Below are positions 14,044 through 20,743 of a stretch of 20,743 nucleotides of DNA, one piece after another (position 1 is the stretch's first letter; each line of letters opens with the position of its first letter). The notes beneath the pieces were generated by a model. That model did no database searches, had not been told where the DNA came from, and worked only from the letters and a program-made list of their open reading frames with translations. This DNA comes from JAKAKT01 sp041305385. Its GTDB lineage: Archaea > Micrarchaeota > Micrarchaeia > Burarchaeales > JAKAKT01. Position numbers and translations under genes: made by a program. The stretch spans positions 1 to 20,743 of the forward strand of contig JBFYLO010000027.1 of assembly GCA_041305385.1 (NCBI GenBank), read 5' to 3'.

Positions 14044-14483
14044 CTGAGCACCTCTTCCGATATTTTCTCCGCGGATTTTAAAACATCCTCGCTCAGCCCC
14101 TGGCCGAACTCCACTGATGCGGGCTGGACTCCCACGAGCCAGGCCTTCGACGGCTCCAGCATCTTGGCGAATTTGGACAACGGAATGGCGTGGGTGGAGA
14201 GCAGAATCCCGGCTGCTTCGCTTGCCTCGAAAACCTTCACCTCGCCAGCTCTCGCGCCAAAGTCAACTGCGTCGAATATCACTACTGCATCCGGCTTTTC
14301 CCTTCTTATTTTCGATATGAAATTCTCTGGTGCAGTCTCTGCGTTTATTGCCCGGGGAATTTTTTGCGCGACGTGCGGGCCGAATCCGTCGTCGCCCTTC
14401 ATCTGGTTCCCCACGCCCACGAAAACCATTTTCCCTTTAAGGATTCTTTTTAGCAAGCAATCTCCAGGAGTTAATTTGCGCAT
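14022..14483 (-). CDS. Hydrogenase maturation protease-like protein (HycI/HyaD family)
   Basis: A protein of 153 residues. VFVGVGNQMKGDDGFGPHVA carries the family's GxGN and GDDG(F/V)G motif, whose Asp normally helps bind nickel. FDAVDFGARAGEV is the second metal-side acidic motif, and LSTHAIPLS supplies the conserved His. The family clips the C-terminus of the large subunit of [NiFe] hydrogenases. No hydrogenase subunit is in this window. ATG at 14483 is given, but a TTG at 14456 preceded by GGAG begins where related proteins begin (LLKRILKGK) and fits a possible TATA at 14489-14498 better. The gene overlaps GT2 by 22 nt, an unusual pairing. Confidence 0.85.
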   Translation of the reverse strand: MRKLTPGDCLLKRILKGKMVFVGVGNQMKGDDGFGPHVAQKIPRAINAETAPENFISKIRREKPDAVVIFDAVDFGARAGEVKVFEASEAAGILLSTHAIPLSKFAKMLEPSKAWLVGVQPASVEFGQGLSEDVLKSAEKISEEVLSWLRFRS

Positions 14484-14551
14484 GAAGGTAAATAAATAGT
14501 GGAGCAGGAACAGTGGCGGTTTTTTAAATCATGTGCGGGTAAAGGATAGCG

Positions 14552-14920
14552 ATGCCAAGCGCACAGATAAGGCTCACCATTGCTTTCTTCAGCATAGTCG
14601 TACTGTTAATCCTGGGCACGACAGTTTATCACAACATCGAGGGCTGGGACTGGGTGGATTCATTCTACTTCACCGGGGTGACCGTCACCACTGTTGGATA
14701 TGGAGACCTTTACCCTACGCACGATGCCTCGAAGATTTTCACTGTTTTCCTTGCACTCGGCGGGATAACTATAGTCTTCTACTCGGTTTCAGTCATCGCT
14801 TCGATTTATTTCGAGCGCCAGCAGGAGATGCTCAAAAAACGGCTCAGCTTCATAGACAAGGAGAAGGTCATGGAGGCGCAGAAGAGGGACATACTCGAGC
14901 ATCTTGAAGGCAAGAAATAA
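14552..14920 (+). CDS. Two-TM potassium channel
   Basis: A protein of 122 residues. TM1 spans about 8-27, and the pore helix and selectivity filter TVTTVGYGDLYP lie near 44-55, with TVGYGD the potassium filter. TM2 spans about 62-86. A charged helical tail of about 35 residues follows (RQQEMLKKRLSFIDKEK), possibly a tetramerising coil. There is no RCK/TrkA domain or voltage sensor, so this is a minimal KcsA-like channel. A TTTTTTAAAT box at 14520-14529 lies about 27 nt before the ATG, giving a leaderless transcript. The next gene begins 17 nt after the stop, suggesting co-transcription. Confidence 0.93.
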   Translation: MPSAQIRLTIAFFSIVVLLILGTTVYHNIEGWDWVDSFYFTGVTVTTVGYGDLYPTHDASKIFTVFLALGGITIVFYSVSVIASIYFERQQEMLKKRLSFIDKEKVMEAQKRDILEHLEGKK

Positions 14921-14936
14921 TATTCAGTTGAGGAAA

Positions 14937-15926
14937 ATGGAACTGTTCATCTACATCATACTCGTGCTCTGCGTCGTCTTCTCGGCGTTCTTCTCTGCAA
15001 CGGAGATAGCCCTTGTTTCCATAGGGAGAATCCACCTAAGGAGGATAATCAAGGAAGGGAAGCCTGGCTCGAATTCCCTCCAGAAGCTGAAGAAGCACCA
15101 GCGCAAGACCATAGTGTCCATTTTGATAGGGAATAACATCGTCAACATCACTGCCTCCACAATCGCCGCTGGCATCGCAATCGAAACCTATGGGGAGCTG
15201 GGGGTCGGCATAGCGACAGGCGTCATGACATTCGTAATTCTCGTGTTCGGGGAAATCATTCCAAAGAGCTTCGCAGGAGCCAATTCCGAGAGTTTCGCGC
15301 TGTTCGCCTCCCCCATAATGTACAGCGTAAGGGTCGTCCTTTCCCCGCTGGTATTTTTCTTCGATTTCTTCGCGAAAATGGTCGGAAAAACCGAAACGCG
15401 GGTGCTTTCGGAGAAGGACATCCACGCCATGGTGGAACTCGGGGTCGAGGAGAACGTGCTCGAGCCCCAGGAGCAGAAGCTCATTGAGAGAGTGCTGCGC
15501 TTCAACGATGTGCCGGTGAAGGACATCATGGTCCCTTTCAAGAGCTTCGTGTCCATTGACTCGAACGCCCAGATAAAGGATGCTTCAAGAATAGCCACGC
15601 GGCACGGATTCAGCAGGTTCCCAGTCTATTCAGGAGACAAGAAGAACGTGGTCGGGGCGGTGAGGGCGAGGGACATGCTTTATGAATACGGGAAGGGATT
15701 CGAGACCAAGGCCGTCAGCGAGATTATGCTGTCTGCCCCGCGGTTCAGGGAGACCGAGCTCATTGACGATGTCTTCAGGCTGTTCCAGAAGGCGCACAAC
15801 CACATGGGCTTCGTCGTGGACCCGAAGGGCGAAGTAATCGGGCTCGTGACCATGGAGGACCTCATCGAAGAGATTATGGGGGAGTTCGAGAGCGATGGGG
15901 TGAGGGGAGTCGCGGGGCTCGCGTAA
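14937..15926 (+). CDS. CNNM/CorC-type membrane protein with DUF21 and two CBS domains
   Basis: A protein of 329 residues. The DUF21/CNNM membrane domain (about 1-170) starts ELFIYIILVLCVVFSAFFSATEIAL and includes LIGNNIVNITAST and FGEIIPKSFA, both conserved family blocks linked to magnesium export. A CBS pair follows (VKDIMVPFKSFVSID to about residue 310), a regulatory module that binds adenine nucleotides. The usual C-terminal CorC_HlyC domain is absent: the protein ends about 25 residues after MEDLIEEIMGEFE. The ATG at 14937 has TTGAGG upstream; a TTG at 14904 overlapping the channel gene is less likely. It sits 17 nt after the potassium channel, so the two probably form an ion-homeostasis operon. 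Confidence 0.9.
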   Translation: MELFIYIILVLCVVFSAFFSATEIALVSIGRIHLRRIIKEGKPGSNSLQKLKKHQRKTIVSILIGNNIVNITASTIAAGIAIETYGELGVGIATGVMTFVILVFGEIIPKSFAGANSESFALFASPIMYSVRVVLSPLVFFFDFFAKMVGKTETRVLSEKDIHAMVELGVEENVLEPQEQKLIERVLRFNDVPVKDIMVPFKSFVSIDSNAQIKDASRIATRHGFSRFPVYSGDKKNVVGAVRARDMLYEYGKGFETKAVSEIMLSAPRFRETELIDDVFRLFQKAHNHMGFVVDPKGEVIGLVTMEDLIEEIMGEFESDGVRGVAGLA

Positions 15927-15986
15927 AGCGTGTTAATTCGCAAAATGTGAAGATTTTTAAGTTTTGAATGAGCAATACCGCCACGT

Positions 15987-17273
15987 ATGCTGTACACTTA
16001 CTCCCCCCACAAGCCAACTGCTAGGAGCCCTGATGAACTAAGGGGCTTTTTAGTGAGGCTGTGGGGGAAATCGCCAACACTCGATGTCATTACGGACGGG
16101 ATGGTGGAGCTCCACGACAACAAGAGGAAAAACGGGCGTGACGCGAAAGAGCATCCCAGAGAGGTTAAGGGGTTGGTTGTACCTATTTTTAAGAAGGACT
16201 GCGTCGTCTTCGAGGCAATAGGGCCAGCTGCAAATGGCCATGATTTTGATGAGGACCACAGGGGCCCGGTATTCCTAGAGCCTGAAATTTTCAGAAAGGC
16301 GGTTATGGAGTTCAAGAAAACGCATTCGGAGATACGGGGCTCGAGTGTCGTTGCAATCAGCCAGGAGATTCTGGGATACCATCTAGAAGCCGAATTCGCA
16401 AAGTCTATCGTATCAGAGGACGGAAAGACCATGGAGGACAAATGCATAATGAACCTCTACTATGCTGCCTATGGGAATGTTGGCATTTACGCCGCTTATA
16501 TCGATTATCATTTAACTGTCAGGGAAGGCGAGCAAAAGGAGGAGAACAGGGACAGGCATTTGACCAACATAGACCGCTATTTCCGTGGTGGAAGGCAGAT
16601 AAGAGGAATGATGGACGCGATGAGCGACCGGCTGAGGATACGATTCTTTTTGGATTATTCGACCCTTGGCATTAGGATAGCGGATATCAATTCAAACACT
16701 AAACACGATGAGCATTTCTTCTATCAGGACTCCGTGAAAACGATGTTTGGGGTAGCTATGGGCGGGCCTCGGAGTGATAGGTTCAAAATAGTCAATGACT
16801 TCTTAAGAGGCGCTGAAGTTTCTGATGCGTTCTATAAGAATGGGGTTTTCAGGTTCAAACGACTCTTCACACGCGAAAGTGAAAGGATCAGTTTCGAGGC
16901 TCTCTTCATTGAAAAGATGGGAAAACAGTTCGAAAACAATAAGATTGCGAGAGCCATAAACAACCTAGTCTATCTCCCAAAAGCGGAGATAAGGCTCTTG
17001 CTCCGCATAGGCCGAGACGGCAACCGATTCAACGAGAGATTGGCTGAACAGTTCCCTCTGTATGACTACTGGAAAATGAGGGGGCTTTTGAAATCGAGTT
17101 ATGTCGAAACCCTGCGCATTATGGGAGGCTTAAACCTACCGGAAGACCCGTATCATCTTGCACGCGAGATTGGGTATGGGCATAAGTTAGGGCATGTAAA
17201 TGGTTACGAAACGATCCCGCGCGAGATAAGGCACATTGAACTTGGAATGTCGGCGGGAAGGCGTCGTTGCTGA
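15987..17273 (+). CDS. Unrecognised 428-residue protein
   Basis: I do not recognise this protein. It has no signal peptide or membrane segment. The first 110 residues include WGKSPTLDVITDGMVELHDNKRKNGRD and a stretch ending in EAIGPAANGHDFDEDHRGPVF, strand-rich and acidic. The middle holds Tyr-rich helices (CIMNLYYAAYGNVGIYAAYIDYH) and a basic segment (NIDRYFRGGRQIRGMMDAMSDRLRIRFFLDYS). The last third is helical and strongly basic, ending MSAGRRRC. No nuclease or ATPase signature is clear. A TTTTTAAG box at 15954-15961 lies about 29 nt before the ATG, so it is probably leaderless. Codon use is somewhat more AT-rich than neighbouring housekeeping genes. It stands alone between a transporter operon and convergent ABCE1. 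Confidence 0.78.
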   Translation: MLYTYSPHKPTARSPDELRGFLVRLWGKSPTLDVITDGMVELHDNKRKNGRDAKEHPREVKGLVVPIFKKDCVVFEAIGPAANGHDFDEDHRGPVFLEPEIFRKAVMEFKKTHSEIRGSSVVAISQEILGYHLEAEFAKSIVSEDGKTMEDKCIMNLYYAAYGNVGIYAAYIDYHLTVREGEQKEENRDRHLTNIDRYFRGGRQIRGMMDAMSDRLRIRFFLDYSTLGIRIADINSNTKHDEHFFYQDSVKTMFGVAMGGPRSDRFKIVNDFLRGAEVSDAFYKNGVFRFKRLFTRESERISFEALFIEKMGKQFENNKIARAINNLVYLPKAEIRLLLRIGRDGNRFNERLAEQFPLYDYWKMRGLLKSSYVETLRIMGGLNLPEDPYHLAREIGYGHKLGHVNGYETIPREIRHIELGMSAGRRRC

Positions 17274-17313
17274 GAACCGGTCCTTTGTCCTAGCCAAGTG
17301 CGAACATCTAGTC

Positions 17314-19065
17314 CTAAGAATAGTAGTAATTCCCGCTCTCTCTTTGCTCATTATCGAGCTGCGAGCCAGGCTTGTTCACCCTGGGCCTGAGCGAGTCCTT
17401 GTCCCTCCTCATTGTTACCCCCATGTCCTTCAGGAAGGAGTTCATCCCCTTCTTCTTCTCAAGAGGAGCCCCGACTTTCCCGCGCTCGCCTGATTTCCCA
17501 GTGAATACCATGAGCCTGTCCGAGACAGTGTCCAGGAGGACTACATCGTGGTCGACAATGAATGCGCTCTTCTCGCTCGTCTCGATGACTTTCCTCATGA
17601 CTGAAGCGAACCTAAGCCTCTGCTCAATGTCGAGGAACGCGGAAGGCTCGTCCAGGAGATAGAGGTCCGCATCCCGCGAAATGCACCCTGCGATTGCGAC
17701 CCGCTGGAGCTCTCCCCCGCTCAAATTCCGTACTTCCTTGTCCATCAGCTCCCCAATCTCAAGGCCCCTGCTCACCTCTGAATCGAAAACCCCCCTGTTT
17801 ATCCCAGCTGAGTCTAGGAAAGCAGCCACTGTCCCCCCGAGCTCCTTCTTGAGATATTGGGGCTTGTAGGAAACTTTAAGCGCTAGCCCGTGCTCCCCTG
17901 AATCCGGCTTTTCAGCCCCGGCGAGCATTTTCACGAAAGTGGTCTTGCCGATGGCATTGGGCCCGAGAACCCCGACGATTTCAGATTTTCGGATATTGCC
18001 TGAATCGCATTGAAGCGAGAAGCCTTCGTAAGACTTCCTCATCTGCGGGTAACTGAACGAAACCTGCCCTCCCCTCATCTCCGAAGAGCCCACGAGGAAC
18101 CGAATCTCCCCGTCCCTGAAGCGCACGTTCTCCTCTTTCAGATATCCCCCGAGGAACTCATTGATTCCAGTCCTCGCAGCCTTTATTCCTGAAACCACGC
18201 CGTAGGCTGCAGGGGAGCCGTAGAACACATGGACATAATCGCTCAAGTAATCAAGAACAGCGAGGTCGTGCTCGACGACCATCACTTCCTTCTCCTCGCT
18301 CAGCTCCTTGATGTGGCGGGCCACGGAGAGCCTCTGTTCAATATCCAGATAGCTAGTGGGCTCGTCGAAATAGTAGATGTCCGCTTCCCTGATGTATGCG
18401 GCGCAGATGGCAACCCTCTGGAGCTCGCCCCCGGAAAGCTCGGGAATCTTTTTCTCAAGGCAGCTCTCAAGCCCGAATTTCCTCACCGCTTCCTTGAGGG
18501 CCCCCCGCTCGTCGTTCTTTTTCAGCAGGTCCTTCACTTTTCCCTTGAAGACTTCAGGAATTGAGTCAACATTCTGCGGCTTGTAGCTGACTTTCACCCC
18601 TTTCTCCAGGGCGAGCAGGAAATTGTAGACCTCCTTCCCCTTGAACTTCTCGAGGACTGTCCCCCACCTGGTCTTGCCCGAGTAGTCGCCCATGTTCGGG
18701 GTTATCTTCTTGCTGAGGAGTTTGAGCGCTGTGCTCTTCCCGATTCCATTCGAGCCGATTAATCCGACGACGGATTTCCCCTTGGGAAGCGGGAGGTTGA
18801 AGAGCCGGAAGGAGTTCGGGCCGTATTGGTGGACGAGAGTTCCGGCCTCCCCTGCCAGGTTAATCACCTTTATCGCGTTCACCGGGCATCTCTTCACGCA
18901 GATTCCGCATCCTGTGCAGAGCGTTTCGGAGATTACCGGGAACCCGGAGTCCTTCTCCACAGTAACTGTTTCGTCCCCCATCCGCACCCCGGGGCAAACT
19001 TTCATGCAGAGGTAGCCGCATTTCTGCCTGGTGCACTTGCCCCTGTCGATTACTGCGATTCGCAT
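17314..19065 (-). CDS. Ribosome recycling ATPase ABCE1 (RNase L inhibitor homologue)
   Basis: A protein of 583 residues, normal for the family. With aRF1 or Pelota it splits 70S ribosomes into subunits after termination or stalling. The N-terminal ferredoxin-like domain has two cysteine sets, CTRQKCGYLCMKVCP and CTGCGICVKRCP, for two [4Fe-4S] clusters. NBD1 has GSNGIGKST (Walker A), LSGGELQRVAICAA (signature) and YYFDEPTSYLD (Walker B). NBD2 has GPNAIGKTT, LSGGELQRVAIAG and YLLDEPSAFLD. Both switch histidines are visible (VVEHDLAVLD, IVDHDVVLLD). The frame is open to 19107, but the ATG at 19065 (MRIAVIDRGKC) is where family members begin. It is divergent from Pelota, its functional partner, across a shared promoter. 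Confidence 0.97.
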   Translation of the reverse strand: MRIAVIDRGKCTRQKCGYLCMKVCPGVRMGDETVTVEKDSGFPVISETLCTGCGICVKRCPVNAIKVINLAGEAGTLVHQYGPNSFRLFNLPLPKGKSVVGLIGSNGIGKSTALKLLSKKITPNMGDYSGKTRWGTVLEKFKGKEVYNFLLALEKGVKVSYKPQNVDSIPEVFKGKVKDLLKKNDERGALKEAVRKFGLESCLEKKIPELSGGELQRVAICAAYIREADIYYFDEPTSYLDIEQRLSVARHIKELSEEKEVMVVEHDLAVLDYLSDYVHVFYGSPAAYGVVSGIKAARTGINEFLGGYLKEENVRFRDGEIRFLVGSSEMRGGQVSFSYPQMRKSYEGFSLQCDSGNIRKSEIVGVLGPNAIGKTTFVKMLAGAEKPDSGEHGLALKVSYKPQYLKKELGGTVAAFLDSAGINRGVFDSEVSRGLEIGELMDKEVRNLSGGELQRVAIAGCISRDADLYLLDEPSAFLDIEQRLRFASVMRKVIETSEKSAFIVDHDVVLLDTVSDRLMVFTGKSGERGKVGAPLEKKKGMNSFLKDMGVTMRRDKDSLRPRVNKPGSQLDNEQRESGNYYYS

Positions 19066-19093
19066 AATATCACTAATTCCAACGAGGTTAGAG

Positions 19094-19100
19094 TTTATAA
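19094..19100. promoter_or_regulatory. Shared TATA box of ABCE1 and Pelota
   Basis: TTTATAA is centred about 32 nt before the ABCE1 start (19065) and 28 nt before the Pelota start (19125). Its reverse complement (TTATAAA) is also a good TATA. A second AT run (CTATAAAA, 19109-19116) is too close to the Pelota ATG. Both genes are predicted leaderless and probably co-regulated. Confidence 0.5.
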
Positions 19101-19124
19101 TCTCCATTCTATAAAAATACTCTT

Positions 19125-20162
19125 ATGCGAATCATCGGCCTCGACAAAAGCACCGGCGAGCTGAAGCTCGTTCCAGAGAACACCGAGGACCTCTGGCACA
19201 TCGAGAGGGTCCTGTCCGAAGGGGACATCGTCAAAGCTCGTTCCTTCAGGAGATTCAAGCTCCAGGAAGGGGATAGCGGAGAGAAGAAGGCGGTGAATCT
19301 CGAGATTGAGGCCAGGAAGATTGAGTTTCACCCCCATGCCAACGTCCTCCGGGTCACCGGGGTGATTAAGGCGGGAACCCCGGAGGAATTCGTCCAGATC
19401 GGGAGCCATCACACCATTGACATTGAGACTGACAGGCCCTTTTCCATAAAGAAGGAGTGGAAAGGTTACCAGCTCGACAGGCTGAGGAAAGCCCAGGCGG
19501 AGACCAAGAGGCCCAAATTGGGGATTGCGGTTCTCGATGAGAGGAAGGCAGTTTTTGCCTTGCTCCGGGGATACGGGCTGGACTTCACTTCCGAGATGTC
19601 GGGCTCGGCTTCGAAAAAGGATGATAAGCACGAAGAGAAGGAGCGCCAGTTCTTTGGGGAAGTGACGGCGATTCTTGAGAACATGCAGGTCGAGAAAATC
19701 ATTGTCGCAGGCCCTGGTTTTGCCAAGGACAACCTGAAGAAATTCATCTCCCAGAAGAACCCCGCCCTCCTGAAGAAGATATCCTTCGAGCAGGCGAGCT
19801 CTGCTGAGAAGAGCGGGGTCCACGAGCTTTTGAAGAACGGAGTGGTGGAGAAGATTGTGGGCGAGCAGCGAGTGGAGAAGGAATTCAGGCTGATGGAAAA
19901 GCTCCTGGCGGAGATTGGGAGGAATTCCGGGCTTGCGACCTATGGGAAGAAGGAGGTGGCGCAGGCAATCGAGTATAAGGCTGTCCAGGAATTGTTTGTG
20001 CTCGATGAACTGCTCCGCAAGGACAAGGAAACTGAGAGTCTGCTTGAGAAAGCCGAGAGGCTCAACTGCCCAATCACTATTTTTTCCGCTGAGAATGACC
20101 CCGGAAAGCAGCTGCAGGGTCTGGGCGGGATTGCCGGGATTTTGAGATTCAAGATTGAGTGA
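19125..20162 (+). CDS. pelA: Pelota (archaeal aPelota, ribosome rescue factor)
   Basis: A protein of 345 residues, normal for archaeal Pelota. It enters the A site of stalled ribosomes with aEF1alpha and then works with ABCE1 to split the subunits. The N-terminal Sm-like domain spans about 1-125 (MRIIGLDKSTGELKLVPENTEDLWHI, the usual opening, and GDIVKARSFRRF). The central eRF1 domain 2-like fold (about 130-245) has LGIAVLDERKAVFALL and IIVAGPGFAKDN. The C-terminal domain 3 (about 250-345) ends GLGGIAGILRF. As expected there is no GGQ hydrolysis motif, which distinguishes it from aRF1. The ATG lies about 28 nt from the TATA shared with ABCE1. Confidence 0.96.
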   Translation: MRIIGLDKSTGELKLVPENTEDLWHIERVLSEGDIVKARSFRRFKLQEGDSGEKKAVNLEIEARKIEFHPHANVLRVTGVIKAGTPEEFVQIGSHHTIDIETDRPFSIKKEWKGYQLDRLRKAQAETKRPKLGIAVLDERKAVFALLRGYGLDFTSEMSGSASKKDDKHEEKERQFFGEVTAILENMQVEKIIVAGPGFAKDNLKKFISQKNPALLKKISFEQASSAEKSGVHELLKNGVVEKIVGEQRVEKEFRLMEKLLAEIGRNSGLATYGKKEVAQAIEYKAVQELFVLDELLRKDKETESLLEKAERLNCPITIFSAENDPGKQLQGLGGIAGILRFKIE

Positions 20163-20168
20163 AGAGTT

Positions 20169-20420
20169 TCAGTCGTAGATGTTTTTCCTGTGCCCCAAAG
20201 TGACTATGAAAATCTTCTCCTGCGCGAAGTCGAGCGTTGCTATGACGCGGTAGTCGCCTGCCCTGAGTCTGTATCCAAAACTTCCTTTGATGCGGACGAA
20301 GAAGCGAGCCGGGTCTTTTGCGGCTTGGTCTGTCTTTGATAGGATTCGCCTTGCAAGAACCGGATCAAGTCTCTCAAGAATGGCAAGCGATTCAGTGGAA
20401 TAACTCACTGAAAAAACCAT
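20169..20420 (-). CDS. RelE/ParE-family toxin
   Basis: A small protein of about 83 residues. VFSVSYSTESLAILERLD is the usual first strand and helix of the RelE/ParE fold. RIKGSFGYRLRAGDYRVIATLD is the characteristic core, with the Y/R-L-R-x-G-D-Y-R motif, and IFIVTLGHRKNIY is the typical C-terminal strand with basic and tyrosine residues used by mRNA-cleaving RelE toxins. The ATG at 20420 overlaps the antitoxin stop (TGATG); a GTG at 20423 is directly upstream in frame. The order antitoxin then toxin is the usual type II layout. RelE-like mRNA cleavage is more likely than gyrase inhibition given the HR-x-x-x-Y end, but this is inference. Confidence 0.9.
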   Translation of the reverse strand: MVFSVSYSTESLAILERLDPVLARRILSKTDQAAKDPARFFVRIKGSFGYRLRAGDYRVIATLDFAQEKIFIVTLGHRKNIYD

Positions 20421-20665
20421 CACTTCAGCCCCAGTCGCTTTTTAACTTCCGCGTGGGAGAGGGTTCGCCCGTTCCTTATGTCAAGCATCCCGCGCAGGAG
20501 GCTTGCCCGGAATTCTGGCCGATACGTCCCTTCCTCATCTCCCTCCGGAACGAGGCTGAGGAGCTTGCCGATTATTTCCTCGTAGGTCTCGCGCCTGTAG
20601 GCTTTCAGTCTCTCAAGCCGTCCCCGCGTCTGCGGGGTAATCTGGATTGTCGTGTATGGTGCCAT
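20420..20665 (-). CDS. Type II antitoxin, ribbon-helix-helix-like
   Basis: A protein of 81 residues. The first strand TTIQITPQTRGRLERLKAYR, followed by ETYEEIIGKLLSLV, fits a ribbon-helix-helix DNA-binding domain: alternating polar residues in the strand, then two short helices. The C-terminal part (RPEFRASLLRGMLDIRNGRTLSHAEVKKRLGLK) would wrap the toxin; the S-H-A-E-V-K-K-R-L ending is common in archaeal RelB-like antitoxins. It precedes and overlaps the toxin gene. An AT-rich TTTATATAC (minus strand, about 20702-20710) may be its TATA, giving a leader of about 16 nt. It should repress its own promoter as a complex with the toxin. Confidence 0.85.
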   Translation of the reverse strand: MAPYTTIQITPQTRGRLERLKAYRRETYEEIIGKLLSLVPEGDEEGTYRPEFRASLLRGMLDIRNGRTLSHAEVKKRLGLK

Positions 20666-20743
20666 ATAACCCCTATGTGCTAGCTATATCATGTTATGTG
20701 GCAGTATATAAAGCTGATTGGGACCGGAACGGGCAGCCACCAT

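Noticed and set aside
20684..20743. Minus-strand frame open from the right edge to a TAG at 20684-20686
   Set aside because: Only 19 codons, beginning with an ATG exactly at the edge; could be the tail of a gene outside the window but cannot be supported. The 20666-20743 stretch otherwise shows only AT-rich promoter-like sequence.

Overview
The window is archaeal. It holds ABCE1 (RLI), archaeal Pelota, geranylgeranylglyceryl-phosphate synthase, an archaeal-type pyruvate kinase and TATA boxes about 24-32 nt before start codons (mostly leaderless genes). It also holds a tRNA gene interrupted by bulge-helix-bulge introns. Gene packing is dense, with overlapping convergent stops. Composition and gene set would fit a DPANN-type lineage (for example Micrarchaeota or Diapherotrites), but the lineage is an inference of low confidence.

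Layout. 1-1752 (-): the N-terminal 584 residues of a secreted, sequon-rich helical protein that runs off the left edge. 1805-3966 (+): a small zinc-ribbon protein, a COG2509-like FAD enzyme and a DUF2666-like protein. 3963-4646 (-): a GT2 glycosyltransferase. 4773-5122 (+): a tRNA-Pro(UGG) gene split by three introns. 5157-6551 (+): pyruvate kinase. 6552-6884: no credible gene, but a dense array of RNA hairpins. 6885-7307 (+): an unrecognised small protein. 7304-7795 (-): a membrane protein resembling a voltage-sensor domain. 7907-8830 (+): thioredoxin reductase. 8817-9920 (-): an RqcH/NFACT protein that stops before its NFACT-R domain. 9936-10137: a second hairpin-rich gap. 10138-11849 (+): an SDR epimerase and GGGP synthase. 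11846-14483 (-): a hydrogenase maturation protease-like gene overlapping a GT2 gene, which overlaps a GT39/ArnT-like gene. 14552-15926 (+): a two-TM potassium channel and a CNNM/CorC-type transporter. 15987-17273 (+): an unrecognised 428-residue protein. 17314-20162: divergent ABCE1 (-) and Pelota (+) from one shared TATA. 20169-20665 (-): a RelE/ParE-type toxin with its antitoxin.

The most notable result is the tRNA-Pro gene. Removing three introns (22, 48 and 207 nt) gives a 73-nt tRNA with a perfect 7-bp acceptor stem, perfect anticodon and T stems and a UGG anticodon. Introns 1 and 2 each show a textbook hBHBh' motif. Intron 1 lies inside the acceptor stem (between positions 4 and 5), and its BHB uses the 5' leader as one strand. 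Intron 3 lies in the T loop (59/60) and carries five strong hairpins. Hairpin clusters of similar style lie on both sides of pyruvate kinase and upstream of the epimerase, so they may be a genome-wide element.

Functional themes: ribosome rescue and recycling (ABCE1, Pelota, short RqcH), surface glycosylation (two GT2 paralogues, GT39, epimerase, and a secreted protein with about eleven N-glycosylation sequons), ether-lipid synthesis (GGGPS) and ion transport.
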